This document shows, piece after piece, positions 33,070 through 45,290 of a DNA stretch of 64,000 nt. The notes beneath the pieces are model-generated. The model was not told the origin of the DNA and did no database searches. It worked only from the letters and a program-made list of their open reading frames with translations. The DNA lies in NCBI GenBank assembly GCA_027422505.1, contig JAPQWV010000748.1, forward strand, positions 180,001 to 244,000, read 5' to 3'. This DNA is from Craterostigma plantagineum (Eukaryota > Streptophyta > Magnoliopsida > Lamiales > Linderniaceae). Each line of letters starts with the position of its first letter. Within the stretch, counting starts at the first letter, position 1. The translations under genes were made by a program, and so were the position numbers.

Positions 33070-33418
33070 GATGGCTATAAACCGCCCAATTTAGTTTGTC
33101 AATTTAATACTGATAATTTATAAGTTTAATTGTTAAATTACAGCTTTATGCTTGATATTATCTTTTATTACAAATTTATCTCTAAGTTAAATTTTATTGT
33201 TTAAAAAATTTAATATATTTGCACACACGATGAGTGCTACACATACTAGTATGAATAGGGATTTTAGGCCAAAAGATTAACATTAAATCGTGGATGGACC
33301 TAATTTTCTGATTTAATCTTGACCATAACGTTGAGGATCGATTGATACAACTTCAATGAAAAGCTAGCCATGTCATGATCCAATAATCGAATGCCACGTA
33401 TACATTATTGTATAAAAA
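33070..33418. other. AT-rich DNA between GATA gene and TIR element
   Basis: No gene or repeat recognised. Confidence 0.4.
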
Positions 33419-33699
33419 GGGGTAATTAAACTTCATGCCCTACTAACATATTTGCCTTTGGGTTCAGGCCCCATTAGAGTTTGGTTTAGGATAAATGACA
33501 TGATTTTCGAAAAATTCAGAGAAAATACCCAAACCCTGTAATAAGACATATTTGTCCTTCACTGTTGCAAAAATTTACAAGTATATGCCATCATCTCTCC
33601 CAACAAGCGACGCATCGATCGAAATGAGATCTCACGTTCAGACCCGATTAGATCTCCACGATTGTGATGATATAAGGTGAAATTATCGTTAATTTGATC

Positions 33700-35900
33700 T
33701 TAGGTGTGATAAGTTTCGGATATTAGTGACGCTAATTGTGAGAAAATAAATGTTGTCCGTATAACAAAAAATACCACGTTTTTTAGTAAATAACAAATGA
33801 CAACGCAGAAGTAATACATCATTCAAAAATAATACCACTTCCGGCAATAACACATTCCTTACACTCAAGTGGTGAAAAGAATAAATTCATCTTCCAAATT
33901 CGACCCAATCTCGACGTTACTAAAAGCAAAAAGTTGTACCAACTTCGATTTTTCATGAGTCTTCAAAATCAAACAAAATTTTCGAAGTTCATAAAGCACG
34001 AATGCTTCAAACACAATACGGAATTTCATTTAATACGGTGAAATTTCGACTTTAATGACCGGATAATGTAATTCGACACAATTTCATCATGTGCCTTAAT
34101 TATCGACGACAATTATCAATGTTAATCATGGAATAACAAAGAATTTTGATGAGATCTAAGCGGTAAACATTTGCTAATTAAAATGATTACTGGATAACAC
34201 TTTATGCTTCCCGGGTAACAGTTCATGGAAAAATAATACCATATGTCTTGAAGTTTATAACAATTGTTTCCGCAAAACGAACATATAATTAGAAAATAAT
34301 AACGACTCGTCACCAGTAAATAACACATGTAGTACCCAAGTAAAGGCAAAGAGGAATAGATCGTAAAATGTTGGAAACACCCAAATAAAATTGAACCGCT
34401 CGAATCTCCGACGTAAATGACACAGTAAGGTTAAATCGATGTCAATCTCTCATGTAACCAACGAAAAAAATCTGAAATTTATCGTGGAATAATGTGATTA
34501 ATACAGTTTAAAAATTTCGTTAGAAAACAGGTGAAGTCTCGACTTTATGAAGTAGTAAGGTAGATTCGACTAAGTTTGGTCACGAGTCATTTTAACTGAA
34601 TGAGATTATTAATGTTGATAATGGAATAACGAAGAATTTTGATGGACCCAATATTGGAACGTTTGTCAATTAAAATGCTGGTTGGTAACACTTCATTTAT
34701 TCTGTATTCGCGCATTCTGAGTAACACATCATTAAAAACATTCTAGAAGGTTCTCGATTATCAGAGATATTAATCGTACAATAATTAATATAACTACGTT
34801 GCCTACAAATAATACCACATGTCTGATAAAAAATAACAATATAAACAAACCTTATAACACATTTGTAGCTACAAGTACCACAAAATAGCTAATCAATACC
34901 ACATTATTATTTCGATTAAATTCGTTCATAAATTCATTTCGCTCGGATGTATACGATTGACATTCGTGGAATAGATGATATGAAGAAGCTAAATCACAAT
35001 TTTTTTTTAAAAGACACGTTTTGCGAATGTTGATATCAATATGTGAAAGTTGAGATAAAAAAATTCATGTAAACATATAGCTCATCCTTCACAACATATA
35101 TTAGTATCTCATTTAATGAGACATTATCGTTATGAATTCCATCACAAACGTATTATAAGTTCAAAATTAAAGCATGAACAACATTTAGTGTACCAAAAAC
35201 TCAAAACTTGAGACCCCAAACCCTAAACAATCGAAAAGAATTGGATTTGTGAGCGAAATTAAAGAAATTAGTAATGTGTTACGAAGAACCTATTACCAGT
35301 ACCAGATTGTCCGCATGTAATACAACATGTTCGCTAGAAAATAAATATACAAACCTACTGAATAACACTTCTACAGATAATGATACCACATAATAGGTTT
35401 CCAGTACCACATTACTGATTCGATTAATTTCGTTCATAAATGCACATTGTTCGAATTTACAAGATTAACATCTTGTAAAAGTATGATTTGATGCATTTAT
35501 CACACCATATAATTTTAAAAGCCACGTTGTTCGATGGAGGTGGATGATAGTGAATGTTTGAGGTCAATAATTATGTAAACTTGTAAGACTTCATAGCAAA
35601 ACATAGACTATTATCTTGTTCATTGAAACATAACACATGAATTTCAGCACGAATGCCATCAAAATTCAAAATTAAACCACAACTATCATTTTATATGTCG
35701 TAAATCATGAAACATTAAGGTTAACCCTGAAACATTAAACCTTAATCCCCATGAACACGTAACTCTAAACCTTGGTGCGACAACTACAACAATTTGTAAC
35801 ATATAAACAACTTTTAATAACATATTTAACTAGTGGATAACAGTTAAATAGTTATTAGTAACATATCTGCACTGATTTAGCAATCCCGCCCAAAATCCTA
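33700..35900 (+). repeat. About 500-bp tandem repeat, three to four diverged units
   Basis: GTTAATCATGGAATAAC at 34119 recurs as GTTGATAATGGAATAAC at 34614 (495 bp). CGATTAAATTCGTTCATAAA at 34914 recurs at about 35416 (502 bp). Other paired blocks keep the same offset and order. Units are considerably diverged. Confidence 0.75.
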
Positions 35901-35999
35901 GTCGTGGCATAAATTCCGCCCAATGAGCCAATCAATTCACAAATCCCGCCCAAAATTTAGCAACTACAGTAAATCCATCCAAAACCAATATTCCGCCCA

Positions 36000-36450
36000 A
36001 AATTTATCGAAACGGTTCTGCTAAAAAAAATACCATATCAATACTTATGGCAAACAAAAGCAGATCATAATACACCACTTCATATATTCCAAGTATAGCC
36101 ACGATTCATGTAGTAACAGTTCTATGCCCAATTATCGAAACGGGTTTGCAAAAAAATACTCAATACTTATGAAAAACAGTAGAAGGACATAATATATCAC
36201 TTCAGATATACCAAGTAACACTTCAATCTCAGATAGTAACAGTTCAATCCAAAAATTAAAGAAACATGTCTGTTAAAAAAAATACCAGATCAATACTTAC
36301 GAAAAACAAAAATAAGTCATAATATACCATTTTAGACAATTCAAGTAGCGCTTCTATTTCATGTAGTAACAGTTCGATGTCAAAAATTATCGAAACAGGT
36401 CTGTGAAAAAAAATCCCCCATCAATACTTATGAAAAACAAAATTAGGTAC
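36000..36450 (+). repeat. About 125-bp tandem repeat, 3.5 units
   Basis: Each unit runs AAAATTATCGAAACRGGTCTG, a poly-A stretch, ATCAATACTTATGAAAAAC, CATAATATACCACTT and GTAGTAACAGTTC. Unit starts fall near 36003, 36130, 36245 and 36374. Confidence 0.85.
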
Positions 36451-37316
36451 CAATTAATCGACGAAGAAGTCGATTATGAGTTAACCCTTGTATCATGACC
36501 CACTTTGTTCTTAGTACCATATGTTGGACAAAAAATATCACATCTATACTTATTATAAACAAAACGAAGTTAGGAGATACCACTTTGTCGAACAAAAAAA
36601 TATCGCTTTTGAGCAATGGAGTAACGTAACTTGATACTGTTATAACGTTAAGATGTAACTTAGTAACAATAATGCATGAAATAGTAACACGTATTCCGGA
36701 TGAATCGATGCCTGCCATACGACCTGCTTCACACAACATACATTTTAGAAGTGATTAGGTGACGATTGTTTCAAAATTCACGAAGCCTATGAAACGCCCA
36801 AACTATGGGTACCTCGAATACATACAGATTAGCTGCAAATGATGCTAAAATCTAGTTCGATTTGGCCAGATTTTTCTCGAATTTGAACACATATAAGTTA
36901 ATTACAATTCTTACATCGTACTTCGTCAATACTAGAATAAATCCTACGTGACACGCCGAAATTGATTGGTTGATGGGGCAGTTGATTATGCTCTATTCAT
37001 TGTGAAAAATAGGTTTCAATTATCCGAAGAAATAAATATACATCTGTTAAAAACATTTTACTATCGATAAGTAACATATTATCAGTTTAAAGTAACGCGT
37101 ATGGTTTTTACAGTAACAAGTTGTCGTATCTCTGTAACATAAACCTGACGTCGAATACCCCTTCAGGGAACACTTTATGAAGGGTATTTTAGTCGAAATA
37201 TAGTTTGGATCTTTAGCTTTGAATTTTTTTAAAAAAGGGTCCTTAAAACTAAAAAAAATCATGAAAGGACCTGACCACTAACTTAACTTTTGTAGGGCCT
37301 GAAAACAAATTGCCCC

Positions 37317-37920
37317 AATAAAAAATAGAGGTGAACGCCACATAATTATCTTCAAGATTACTCTATGGAAATGGAGGAAAAATACCATTGTAGAAATAAA
37401 TAAAAGGAAATGGATTTCGATAGTGTTCAACTCAAAGGAATGACGTGCTAGTCACATGCAAGCAATAAAAAATCGTCTTTAGGTTTTGGATTAATATCTC
37501 ACACTTGCCTACTTTATTTCCTTCTTTACGCACCTTTGTCTTCGTCAGATAAAATATATACTGTATTATATTCTATCAGTCATATTTAGAACAAAACATA
37601 CAAATAGAAATTTTGACAGCCATTCACTATAATCCTTGAGAACAACAGCAATTTATTTGTAAGTTCAGAAGCTTCAATTACTCACATTCGCCTGATTTTT
37701 CTGAGATTCTAATTTATTTTGTCAGCCCTTGGCATTTAAACTACAGCCATGGGTTCGTAGTGTGGCTATGGGCAAAAAATATTAGATATGCGTAAAATAC
37801 ATCAAAATGCATTATGATCATAACAAATGCCCGTCGCATTTAAGGCGTGCCAAGACATATACTATGGCTATGTTACATGGTATGCATGAATTACATCACA
37901 TAGCAAAAAATGATGGTTCC
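37317..37920. other. AT-rich DNA, no gene recognised
   Basis: No coding potential supported. This is the target DNA of the following LTR insertion. Confidence 0.4.
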
Positions 37921-37925
37921 ACTAC
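37921..37925. repeat. Target site duplication ACTAC (left)
   Basis: ACTAC precedes the 5' LTR and the same five bases follow the 3' LTR at 47529-47533. Confidence 0.95.
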
Positions 37926-38898
37926 TGATGTGGACTCAACTAAGCTGGGTCGAGAAAATAAAAAATAAAGAGAAGCCCAATAAGCCCAGGAAGAAGGAAA
38001 GCCCATAGTAAGGTACAGAATCGGACCTGGGATAAAGGACCTGCGAAGGTCCCCCGGATATAAGCATTATCCGGACAAAGGAAGGAGGACTTTTGGGTAT
38101 TTCAGGACGACAGAACAGCAGAAAAGAGGGAAGGAAGTCACAGAGACGCGTGTCGATTCATTATAGGAAGGTACCACTGACTAGGTCACTGTGGCAGCCG
38201 CAGGGGTCATTCCATCAAGCAGCCTGTCACTTTTCCTAAGTACCCTAGGTAGTATGTCGCTCGAAAATCCTGGGACATTATTTGGAAGGGCTGTTAGGAG
38301 GTACTATAAAATGGAGACTTAGCCATTTTTCAGAGAAGAGATCATCATTCCAACGCTTCTTAACATTTAGAATATTCTCTCTCTATATTAAACACAGCAT
38401 CTTTTATGTCCCATTAGCTATCTTATCTGTTCTTGAGAGAAATGGGAGGAATAAGTAGTTTGAGTGTGTAAAGCTTAAAAGTATGAAAAAGAGTTCCCGA
38501 GCGCCCTTGGACGTAGAATCCGCAAGGATTCGAACCACGTACATCATGTGTCATTTTATTTACATCCCCTACACGTCCCACGCAGGTCCCCCGCGTCCAA
38601 ACATGTCCCAAAGATGTCCCAAGCAGGTCCCCCGCATCCAAACATGTCCCAAAGACGTTCCAAGCAGGTCCCCCGCGTCTAAACATGTCCCAAAGATGTC
38701 CCAAGCAGGTCCCCCACGTTCCCAACACGTCCAAACAGGTCACCAACGTACCAAATATGCCCCCAACAGGTCCCCATCACGTCCCATCATAAAGACAGCA
38801 CCTTACGCCCTTAAACACCTCACAATATTCGATCTACCGTTATTTAAATTTCTTGAACCCCACAAATAGATCTTGTTGATTGGGATAGCCCCATATCA
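37926..38898 (+). mobile_element. 5' LTR (973 bp)
   Basis: TATA box TATAAAA at 38305-38311. U5 hairpin at 38506-38539 with inner stem GAATCC-GCAA-GGATTC. A 41-bp tandem repeat follows at about 38575-38790. The outer stem base pair is damaged here (CTTGG instead of CGTGG) but intact in the 3' LTR. Confidence 0.97.
38575..38790 (+). repeat. 41-bp tandem repeat inside U5
   Basis: CAGGTCCCCC recurs at 38583, 38624, 38665 and 38706, exactly 41 bp apart, with CCAAACATGTCCCAAAGA between. A diverged continuation runs to 38790. The 3' LTR has the same block at 47215-47410 and the antisense LTR at 26200-26360 has a related one. Confidence 0.9.
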
Positions 38899-38900
38899 AA

Positions 38901-38917
38901 TGGCGCCGTCTGTGGGA
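38901..38917 (+). promoter_or_regulatory. Primer-binding site
   Basis: TGGCGCCGTCTGTGGGA, two bases after the 5' LTR; identical to 18851-18867 although the LTRs belong to different families. Confidence 0.85.
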
Positions 38918-39032
38918 AATCCGAGTTGAAGGCATGAGTCATTTTTACTGCTACTGTGCGAAGTTGTGCTGAGAATTTACTGCTTTTTCCCCTCTTCTAT
39001 TCTGTTGGGGCAAAACGAAACGCGCGAGACGT

Positions 39033-39361
39033 CAATGGAGGAAGATATGTCCATATCGAAGAACCTAGACCCACAATTCACGGAGGAGGACCTCCAGAAA
39101 CTGCCAAACATGTTGAGGAGCGGCAAGGACCTGAAACACAGGCCTGAAATGATGAAGACGAGCAAGAAGATACATATGAATCTTAAAGGGATCTCAGAAC
39201 ACCCAGGCGGACCCCCCACGAGTACCGCTAGTGAGCCACCCGAAAAAGCGAAGGGAGCTTGGAGCTCCAACGCCACGGCCTCACCACCAGGAACCCTGGG
39301 AGTCTCCGCAAAGAATCTCATGGAGATTCACACCACTATGCAAATCCAAAAGACATACTGA
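39033..39361 (+). pseudogene. Gag-position ORF remnant (~109 aa)
   Basis: An ATG near 39033 opens MEEDMSISKNLDPQFTEEDL and runs to a stop at 39361. It is acidic at first, then P/T/S-rich. It lies just after the primer site, where gag starts, but has no recognisable gag core or zinc knuckle. It may be the truncated N-terminus of gag. Confidence 0.4.
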
Positions 39362-39769
39362 CACCAGCCTGTGGACCTCCCATGATGAGGGACCCTTAGC
39401 TGGAACTCCAGGTTCCTTTAAATTTCATTTTCACTTATATACCATATGATAGTATGACCACAATACTAACAATTGTTGTCTCTTGAAGGATAAAATTGAA
39501 TGACTCATTCTGGCGGCAAATTTGAGGGAGGTCACTGATCATGGCCTAGAGCAAGATCCGAAGGTGGGTGAGGATGAGTCTGTAGGAACTGGGCCAAGTA
39601 GAGGCAGACGACGTCCACCTCTTCCAGATGGAGGCCAGTTCCAGTCAGGACTCATGTCCCAGTCAGTAGGAGCGCGAGGCACTGGGAACTCCAATGGCCA
39701 ACAGAGCCCGAATCATGCACCTGAGCATTTGAAGTACTTAGAGGTCCAGCTCCACAATGGTGTACAAAG

Positions 39770-40180
39770 GCCAGAGGGACCTCAAATCCTAGCTCCCCGC
39801 TGGCAAAAACCTAAGCTCCCCCTTTGGGACCTAAAAACCCAGCCCCGTGCTGGCAAGAAGACCCAAAGCTCCCCCTTCGGCACCTAAAAGTCCAGCTCCC
39901 CGCTGGCAAGAAGACCCGAAGCTCCCCCTTCGGGACCTAAAACCCAGCTCCACGCTGGCAGGAAGACCCGAAGCTCCCCCTTCGGAACCTAAAAGCCCAG
40001 CTCTACGCTGGCACGAAGACCCGAAGCTCCGTATTCGGGACCTCCCAGCTCCACGTTGGCTTGAAGACCTGAAGCTCCCCCTTCGGGACCGAAAAGCCCA
40101 GCTCCGCGCTGGCAAGAAAACCCGAAGCTCCCCCTTCGCGACCTACAAGGCCAGCTCCTCGCTGGCATGAGAAGACTTAA
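39770..40180 (+). repeat. Dual-hairpin tandem array, ~57 bp x 7
   Basis: Units read AAAAGCCCAGCTCCGCGCTGG, AAGAAGA, then CCCGAAGCTCCCCCTTCGGG and ACCT. Stems are CCAGC/GCTGG and CCCGAAG/CTTCGGG. The first stem equals that of the array at 22225-24140, while the second has different bases but the same pairing. Confidence 0.9.
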
Positions 40181-40859
40181 TCATCCAATTGGGATCTTCA
40201 GAGACCAGCTCCACACCGGAAACGAAGGAAGGATGAGATGAACAACTCGACCTCATGATGACGTACGAAAGATCCAACTGTTAGATCGGGACCTATGACT
40301 ATAGCTCTTCATTGGCATAAGAAAACCATCAAAGCGGATTTACGAAGACCAGCTACGCTGGAAACAGAGACACGAACAATGAGTCCGAAATTTCCAAGTC
40401 CCACGCCCCGTTTGCATACTAAGGTTCGCTTTTGAGGACCTCCAAACCAGAAGGGCAAAACAACGATCCTTCTGTTAGGGATCTACAATATCAGCTCCAT
40501 AAAGGATCCGAGATGCTTTTATGTGAAGATCCTTTTCGTCCACAAGTCAAGATAGTTCAACAGTTGTTGTAGCTAGTTCCCAACTCCATTCAGAAGGAGA
40601 ACGGGGACCTCCGCACATACATCAGCAGGTCCAATATTACGACCTTGGGGGTACCAACCACCATTTTCTCCATAACAAATGAGTGCACCAACCCATGGCC
40701 TCCATGATGGGAGCTCGCTCTCCCAAGAGCTCCCTCCGACTTCCATGGAAAACCACCTCAACCTCGGGATTGGGAGCTATTGGGATCTCCCCTTGGGATC
40801 TCGCAGAACCTCATAACGTCATGTAACAAAACGGAGGAGATCCTGACCAAACCGGAAGA

Positions 40860-40990
40860 CATCCCACGTTGATAAGGCCCTTGGCCAGAATTCCAGGGCC
40901 CTCTACATCTTATTCTCATTTACATTATCAATATCATACTAAATGCACGCGTCACACTAACAATTGCTATTTTGAAGGACATAATAAAGA
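40860..40990 (+). repeat. Intron-like module (one of four copies)
   Basis: A block of about 110 bp beginning GAATTCCAGGGCC and ending ACACTAACAATTGCTATTTTG then AAGGA recurs at about 270-370, 39395-39500, here, and 41765-41870. The ACTAAC followed by a T-rich stretch and AG resembles a plant intron 3' end. The downstream sequence (ATAATAAAG or GAAATCGAAGG) is also repeated, so a larger internal duplication has spread it. Confidence 0.55.
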
Positions 40991-41214
40991 GGCTCGTCCA
41001 GGCAGTTGCCTCAAAGGAGTTTTGCCGCAAGGTTCCGTTCCGGGTCCCAAAGCAAAATCCAGAGGATCTGCCCCGAACCAGGACAAACCATCTCCACCAC
41101 CTTCAAACAAAGGAGCTCCGCCACTGCCTAGGGCCCCCATTCCCATTATAGTGGGAGGTGTTAAAGGAGGGTATTCCAAACAGGCCAGGAAGACATTGGC
41201 TAGAGCGTCGAAGT

Positions 41215-41480
41215 ATGTACGAAGCAAAACCCAGCTCGGTGCTGGAGCAAGGATCTGGAGCTCCGCCTTCGGGACCTAAGAGTCCAGCTCCCCGCTGAAG
41301 ACCCGAAGCTCCCCCTCAGGACCTAAAAGCCCAGCTCCCCGCTGGCAAGAAGACCCGGAGCTCCACCTTTGGGACCTAAAAATCCAGCTCCGCTGGCAAG
41401 AATATGGAAAGCTACGCATTCGGGATCTCCCTAGCTCCGCGCTGGCAGAAGAATCGAAAGTCTAGCTCCGCGATGGCAGA
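41215..41480 (+). repeat. Second dual-hairpin array, about 4-5 units
   Basis: Same unit as 39770-40180 (CCAGCTCCCCGCTGG and CCCGAAGCTCC types), more diverged toward 41700. It is separated from the first array by about 1 kb of duplicated leader-like sequence. Confidence 0.8.
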
Positions 41481-42404
41481 AGACCCAAGAGTCTAGATCC
41501 GCGCCAGCAAAAGTCTTAAAAAGCCCAGCTCCATGAAGACCTGAGCTCCTATATTTTGGATTTAAGAGCCAAGCTCCAAGTTAATCCGTAAAACTCAACT
41601 CCTTGGTGGAGACCCACTGAGGTTTACAAAGACCAACTCCGTGCTGGAATGAAGGCAAAGAAGTCCGACTCCACGTTGACGGCTGAAGATCCGCGAGAGA
41701 TAAAAGCCCCATTCCACGTGGGCACATGAAGATCCATGGGAGACACTCCGTGACAAAAAGGCTCTCAGCCGGAATTCCAGGGCCTTCAAAATCTCATTTC
41801 CATTTACATTACAATACTATATTAAATACATGCATCATACTAACAAGTCATTATTATTTGAAGGATGAAATCGAAGGGCCCGTATTGGCGGAACCCATGG
41901 GGAAATTCGTTGATCATGGCCTTGACTAAGGTCTGAAGGCAGTCGAAAAGAAGTCCGGAGGATCTGTGCCGACTAAGGACAGACAACCCACGCCTATTCT
42001 AGGGCCTAGGGCTGATCAAGGCTCACATCTCTATCATAATAGGAGCTCCGGGCAAAGTGGATCCCAACCTCCAACAGAGCCCAAAATTGTACACCCGAGC
42101 AGTCAAAGATTCGAAGCTCCGCAGATCGTAGACCTGCGGTGAGCTTGTTGGCTGCAACGGCAAACATGACTCCAAGCTCGCCGAAAAAATAAATAGGGGG
42201 ATCTGTGCCTAATAAAGGCAGACAACCCCCAGTTCCTCTAAATTAGGCCATGTTCATTCTATCCAAAGCCTTTATCTTCATAATTGTGCGAAGACCAAAT
42301 AAAGAGGATCCCGACGAGTACCCAAGAGTTTTAAACTCATGCGATCAGAGATCCAAACGCAAGGGGATTTGTGAGACGTACAAGGATGCATCGGCCGAAG
42401 TTCG

Positions 42405-43520
42405 ATTTATGTAGGAGATGGAACACATGTGGCCAGACCACATAACAATGCCTTGGACATGGGAAGTCCGACCTCTGGAGACACAACCAATGGAAGGAGT
42501 CACGACGCTTAAAGGACATGGAGAAAGAGCCCATCCAATGGCGGAGGAGTCGACGAAGCTCCTGACGATGCGACCCAAATGATGCTAGGGCAGTAATAAA
42601 AGGAATACATAATGCAAAAAATGAGAGATCAGATGATTGAGACAAAAGGAAAGGGGCCCTCTAGCTTACAACAAGATCCCAACAAGGAGCTAGTGGGATG
42701 TCTACAAAAATTGCGGACCTATTCGCATTTTCTCCAAAGTATATGACTGGAGTTCGCCCGAATATCACCGCACATCATCATGCCAAGAAGACTACCTATC
42801 AAATAGAAGCTCCAACCATGCGGGACTGAAAGAGCCCAGATCCTGAAGGAGGAAGTAGACAAGCTTTTCCAAGCAGTGACTTCAGGGACCTGAGCAAGGC
42901 GTGTCCTAGGGATCATTCTCCATCAGCCCGAGTGAATCAGCTGGTGGACTCCACCTCTGGGTGTGAGGTCCTCAGCGCCATAGATGCCTATCAGTGGATT
43001 TGGGAGGTCCAGAGGCCAGTAGGGAGGTTAGTGGCTCTCAGCCAAGAAGAGTCTCCTATTCTTCAAATGCGATACGAAAGAGCGAAAAGCACAAGCGGAC
43101 TGAAAATTGCGAACAGACCTTTGAAGAATTGAAGGAATACCTCCATAATACACATCTCCCAACAAAACATCTAATAGGGGACGAGTTGGCGCCGTATTTC
43201 TCCATTGAAGCATTAGCTTCGTCTTACTAAAGGAAGGAGGGACCTCCCAAAGCCGACCCGCCTTATGAAGCGAGGAGCTATTGGAGGATGAAACCAGATG
43301 ATAAGTCAATCAGATCTACCCGGGAGAATGGTGAAATGCACCATCAAGCTAGGGGAGCACGACGGGGAACTCGGACCACGAACGACCGTCAAAGAGTTCA
43401 GACCTTCTTCGATTTTGTGCTCGAGACCACCAAAGGAACACAGAAGCAACAACGAGAGGTGCACGCATACGGATCCGCGACTTCCCAGAGATGTCCCAAG
43501 AGAAGAAAGCAATAAGTGAA
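42405..43520 (+). pseudogene. Decayed Tat-type pol, RT core deleted
   Basis: Near-colinear with 895-2393. A protease trace (GPDHITMP in one frame, RPHNNA in another) lies near 42420-42460; RT start at about 42680; the RT block is shortened further by loss of the segment before the DFRDLSKA motif (42880-42900). NQLVDSTSGCE follows at 42932, then the connection (ENCEQTFEELKEYL) and RNase H (IKLGEHDGELGPRTTVKEF at about 43340). The RNase H tail seen at 2293-2353 is mostly lost here. No YVDD and no integrase. Confidence 0.85.
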
Positions 43521-44039
43521 AGACAATGGACACGGAAGCTTGTAAAGAGCATATAAGGAGTTGCCGATTGAAAGACCTCTGTTCCGGAGGTCCCGAAGGA
43601 CATGGAATTGAAAGACAAGAGGGGATGGACCTACCAGAAAGATGGACCTCGTATCCACATCCCAACGAAGGTCTTGGGAAGTGTACATTCGCCTTGGGAG
43701 TTTCATACGCTAGATCATTCAACCCCGAAGAAAAGTCAATGATGGACCACGAAACAGATCAAAGAGGTTACGGCTCCACATGGTGACAGAGCTTCCGCCA
43801 TATCTGGGATGTGATCCCCTGTAAAGCTCCATACGACGCGTAAGGATCCTATCTCATGGGACCTGTTAGCAAGAGCCGTGCATAGACACGAGGAGTCGAG
43901 AACAATAAGCCTAGATCCATGCTGGAATTCAAGGGCCCAACCTACCTGTTAGGGACTCCTAAGTGCAGCTCCGATACTCGAAGGCCCTTGTTTATACGGG
44001 ACCTACAGGCATAGCTCTGTGCAGGCGTGAAGGTCCCTT

Positions 44040-44600
44040 GACACCAATGACCTCTGGGTCGGCGGCGTGACTGACACTAAAGACCCCCGGGTCTATGGCA
44101 TAAATAACACCAAGGACCTCTCGGTCTGCGGCGTGAATGACGCGGAGGACCTCTGGGTCTGTGGCGTGAACGACATCAACGACCTACGGGTCCGCAGCGT
44201 GATATAAGGTCGAGGGTTGATATAGGTCTTTTACTATATATATATATAATAACGGTACTGAATAATACGATTGATGCCAAAGGTCGACGGGCCTGCGGTG
44301 TGACATGATGCCAAGGGTTTAAGGACCTACGGTGTATGTGACGTCAAAGATAATATATCTGCGATGTGATATGATGCCAAAGGTCGACGGACCCGAGGTG
44401 TACCCGACATCAAAGACCGATAGTCTACGACGTGTGATGATCCCAAAGGCCGACGGGCCGGCGGTGTACCCGACATCAAAGATAATAAATCTGCGATGTG
44501 ATGATGCCCATAAGGGTGTACAAGATACCGCCGCTGACGTGCTACGGCGTACAGAACATCAAAGGCTCTCAGTAGGCCTGCGACGTGAATGGTACCTAAG
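44040..44600 (+). repeat. 33-bp and 66-bp tandem repeat blocks
   Basis: Counterparts of 2925-3062 and 3120-3485, in the same order, with the words GGACCTCTGGGTCTGTGGCG and AAAGGTCGACGG. A short TATATA run near 44235 separates the two blocks, as in the sister copy. Confidence 0.75.
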
Positions 44601-45290
44601 AGCGAAGCTGGCGCTATAACCAGGGTAAATCGATGAGGGGATCCCCGGGGTTATAATTTTGTAGGCCTAAGTGTCTATCCAGATACTGAACTCGCTAAGA
44701 ACAAAGAGAGCCTAGCGCAAACCGACACCCGAGGACAATGAGACGGTCATTGCAACCAAGGGCGTGAATTCGTACTTGGCTTACGAATTGAATAAGCGAG
44801 CTGGCGCTATAACCATGCCACGATAATGATGGTCACAGAAACATCCATCAGGTCCCGCAAAAGAAACTATAATACAAGGAGAAAGGGAACTCCGAAGTAA
44901 TCGCGAACATGGGGAGTTAAGCTCCCACACACCATTTTGCCTCGAAAGGAAAAAATGACATAGTATTTCTTACAGGCCATCACCACCGTAAAAAGGCAAA
45001 AAAAAGGATACCCAGGGAGCTAGAAGCAATGTGCAGCAGGACCTGAGGATCTCCTCCAAGGCTCGTAGAGGAGCTCCGTCATCAAGTCCCTATCAGGTCC
45101 CTCCAGTCCCCAAGGATGACGGACGGAACGACGACTATAAAACATAAGGAAAAAGGGGTTCCAACGGAGACACTAAACATAGGTGAGTTGTGCTCCCTAA
45201 AACATTGCAGGATCAGGGCTCTCCGAAGAGATGAAGTCGATGCATGGGAGTTCAAAGATATCGACGCCGCATGGAGCTTGAGCTAAGGGT

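Larger units (their letters stand above)
33419..37316. mobile_element. 3.9 kb TIR element (MULE-like) filled with tandem repeats
   Basis: Left end GGGGTAATT, then TTCATGCCCTAC; the reverse complement of the right end reads GGGGCAATTTGTTTTCAGGC followed by CCTACAAAAG. The arms are imperfect over about 80 bp. Both flanks carry ATAAAAA, a possible partial target duplication. The interior is AT-rich with no transposase. It contains ~500-bp tandem repeats (33700-35900) and ~125-bp tandem repeats (36000-36450), both dense in ATACCAC, GTAACA and GTAGTACC-like words. This layout parallels the 11.2 kb element at 6129-17357. Alternative: a decayed TIR element of another superfamily. Confidence 0.5.

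Noticed and set aside
38483..38869. 128-aa ORF with repeated PKQVPRIQTCPKDVPS residues (and the copies at 47097-47499)
   Set aside because: It is a translation of the 41-bp U5 repeat inside an LTR.
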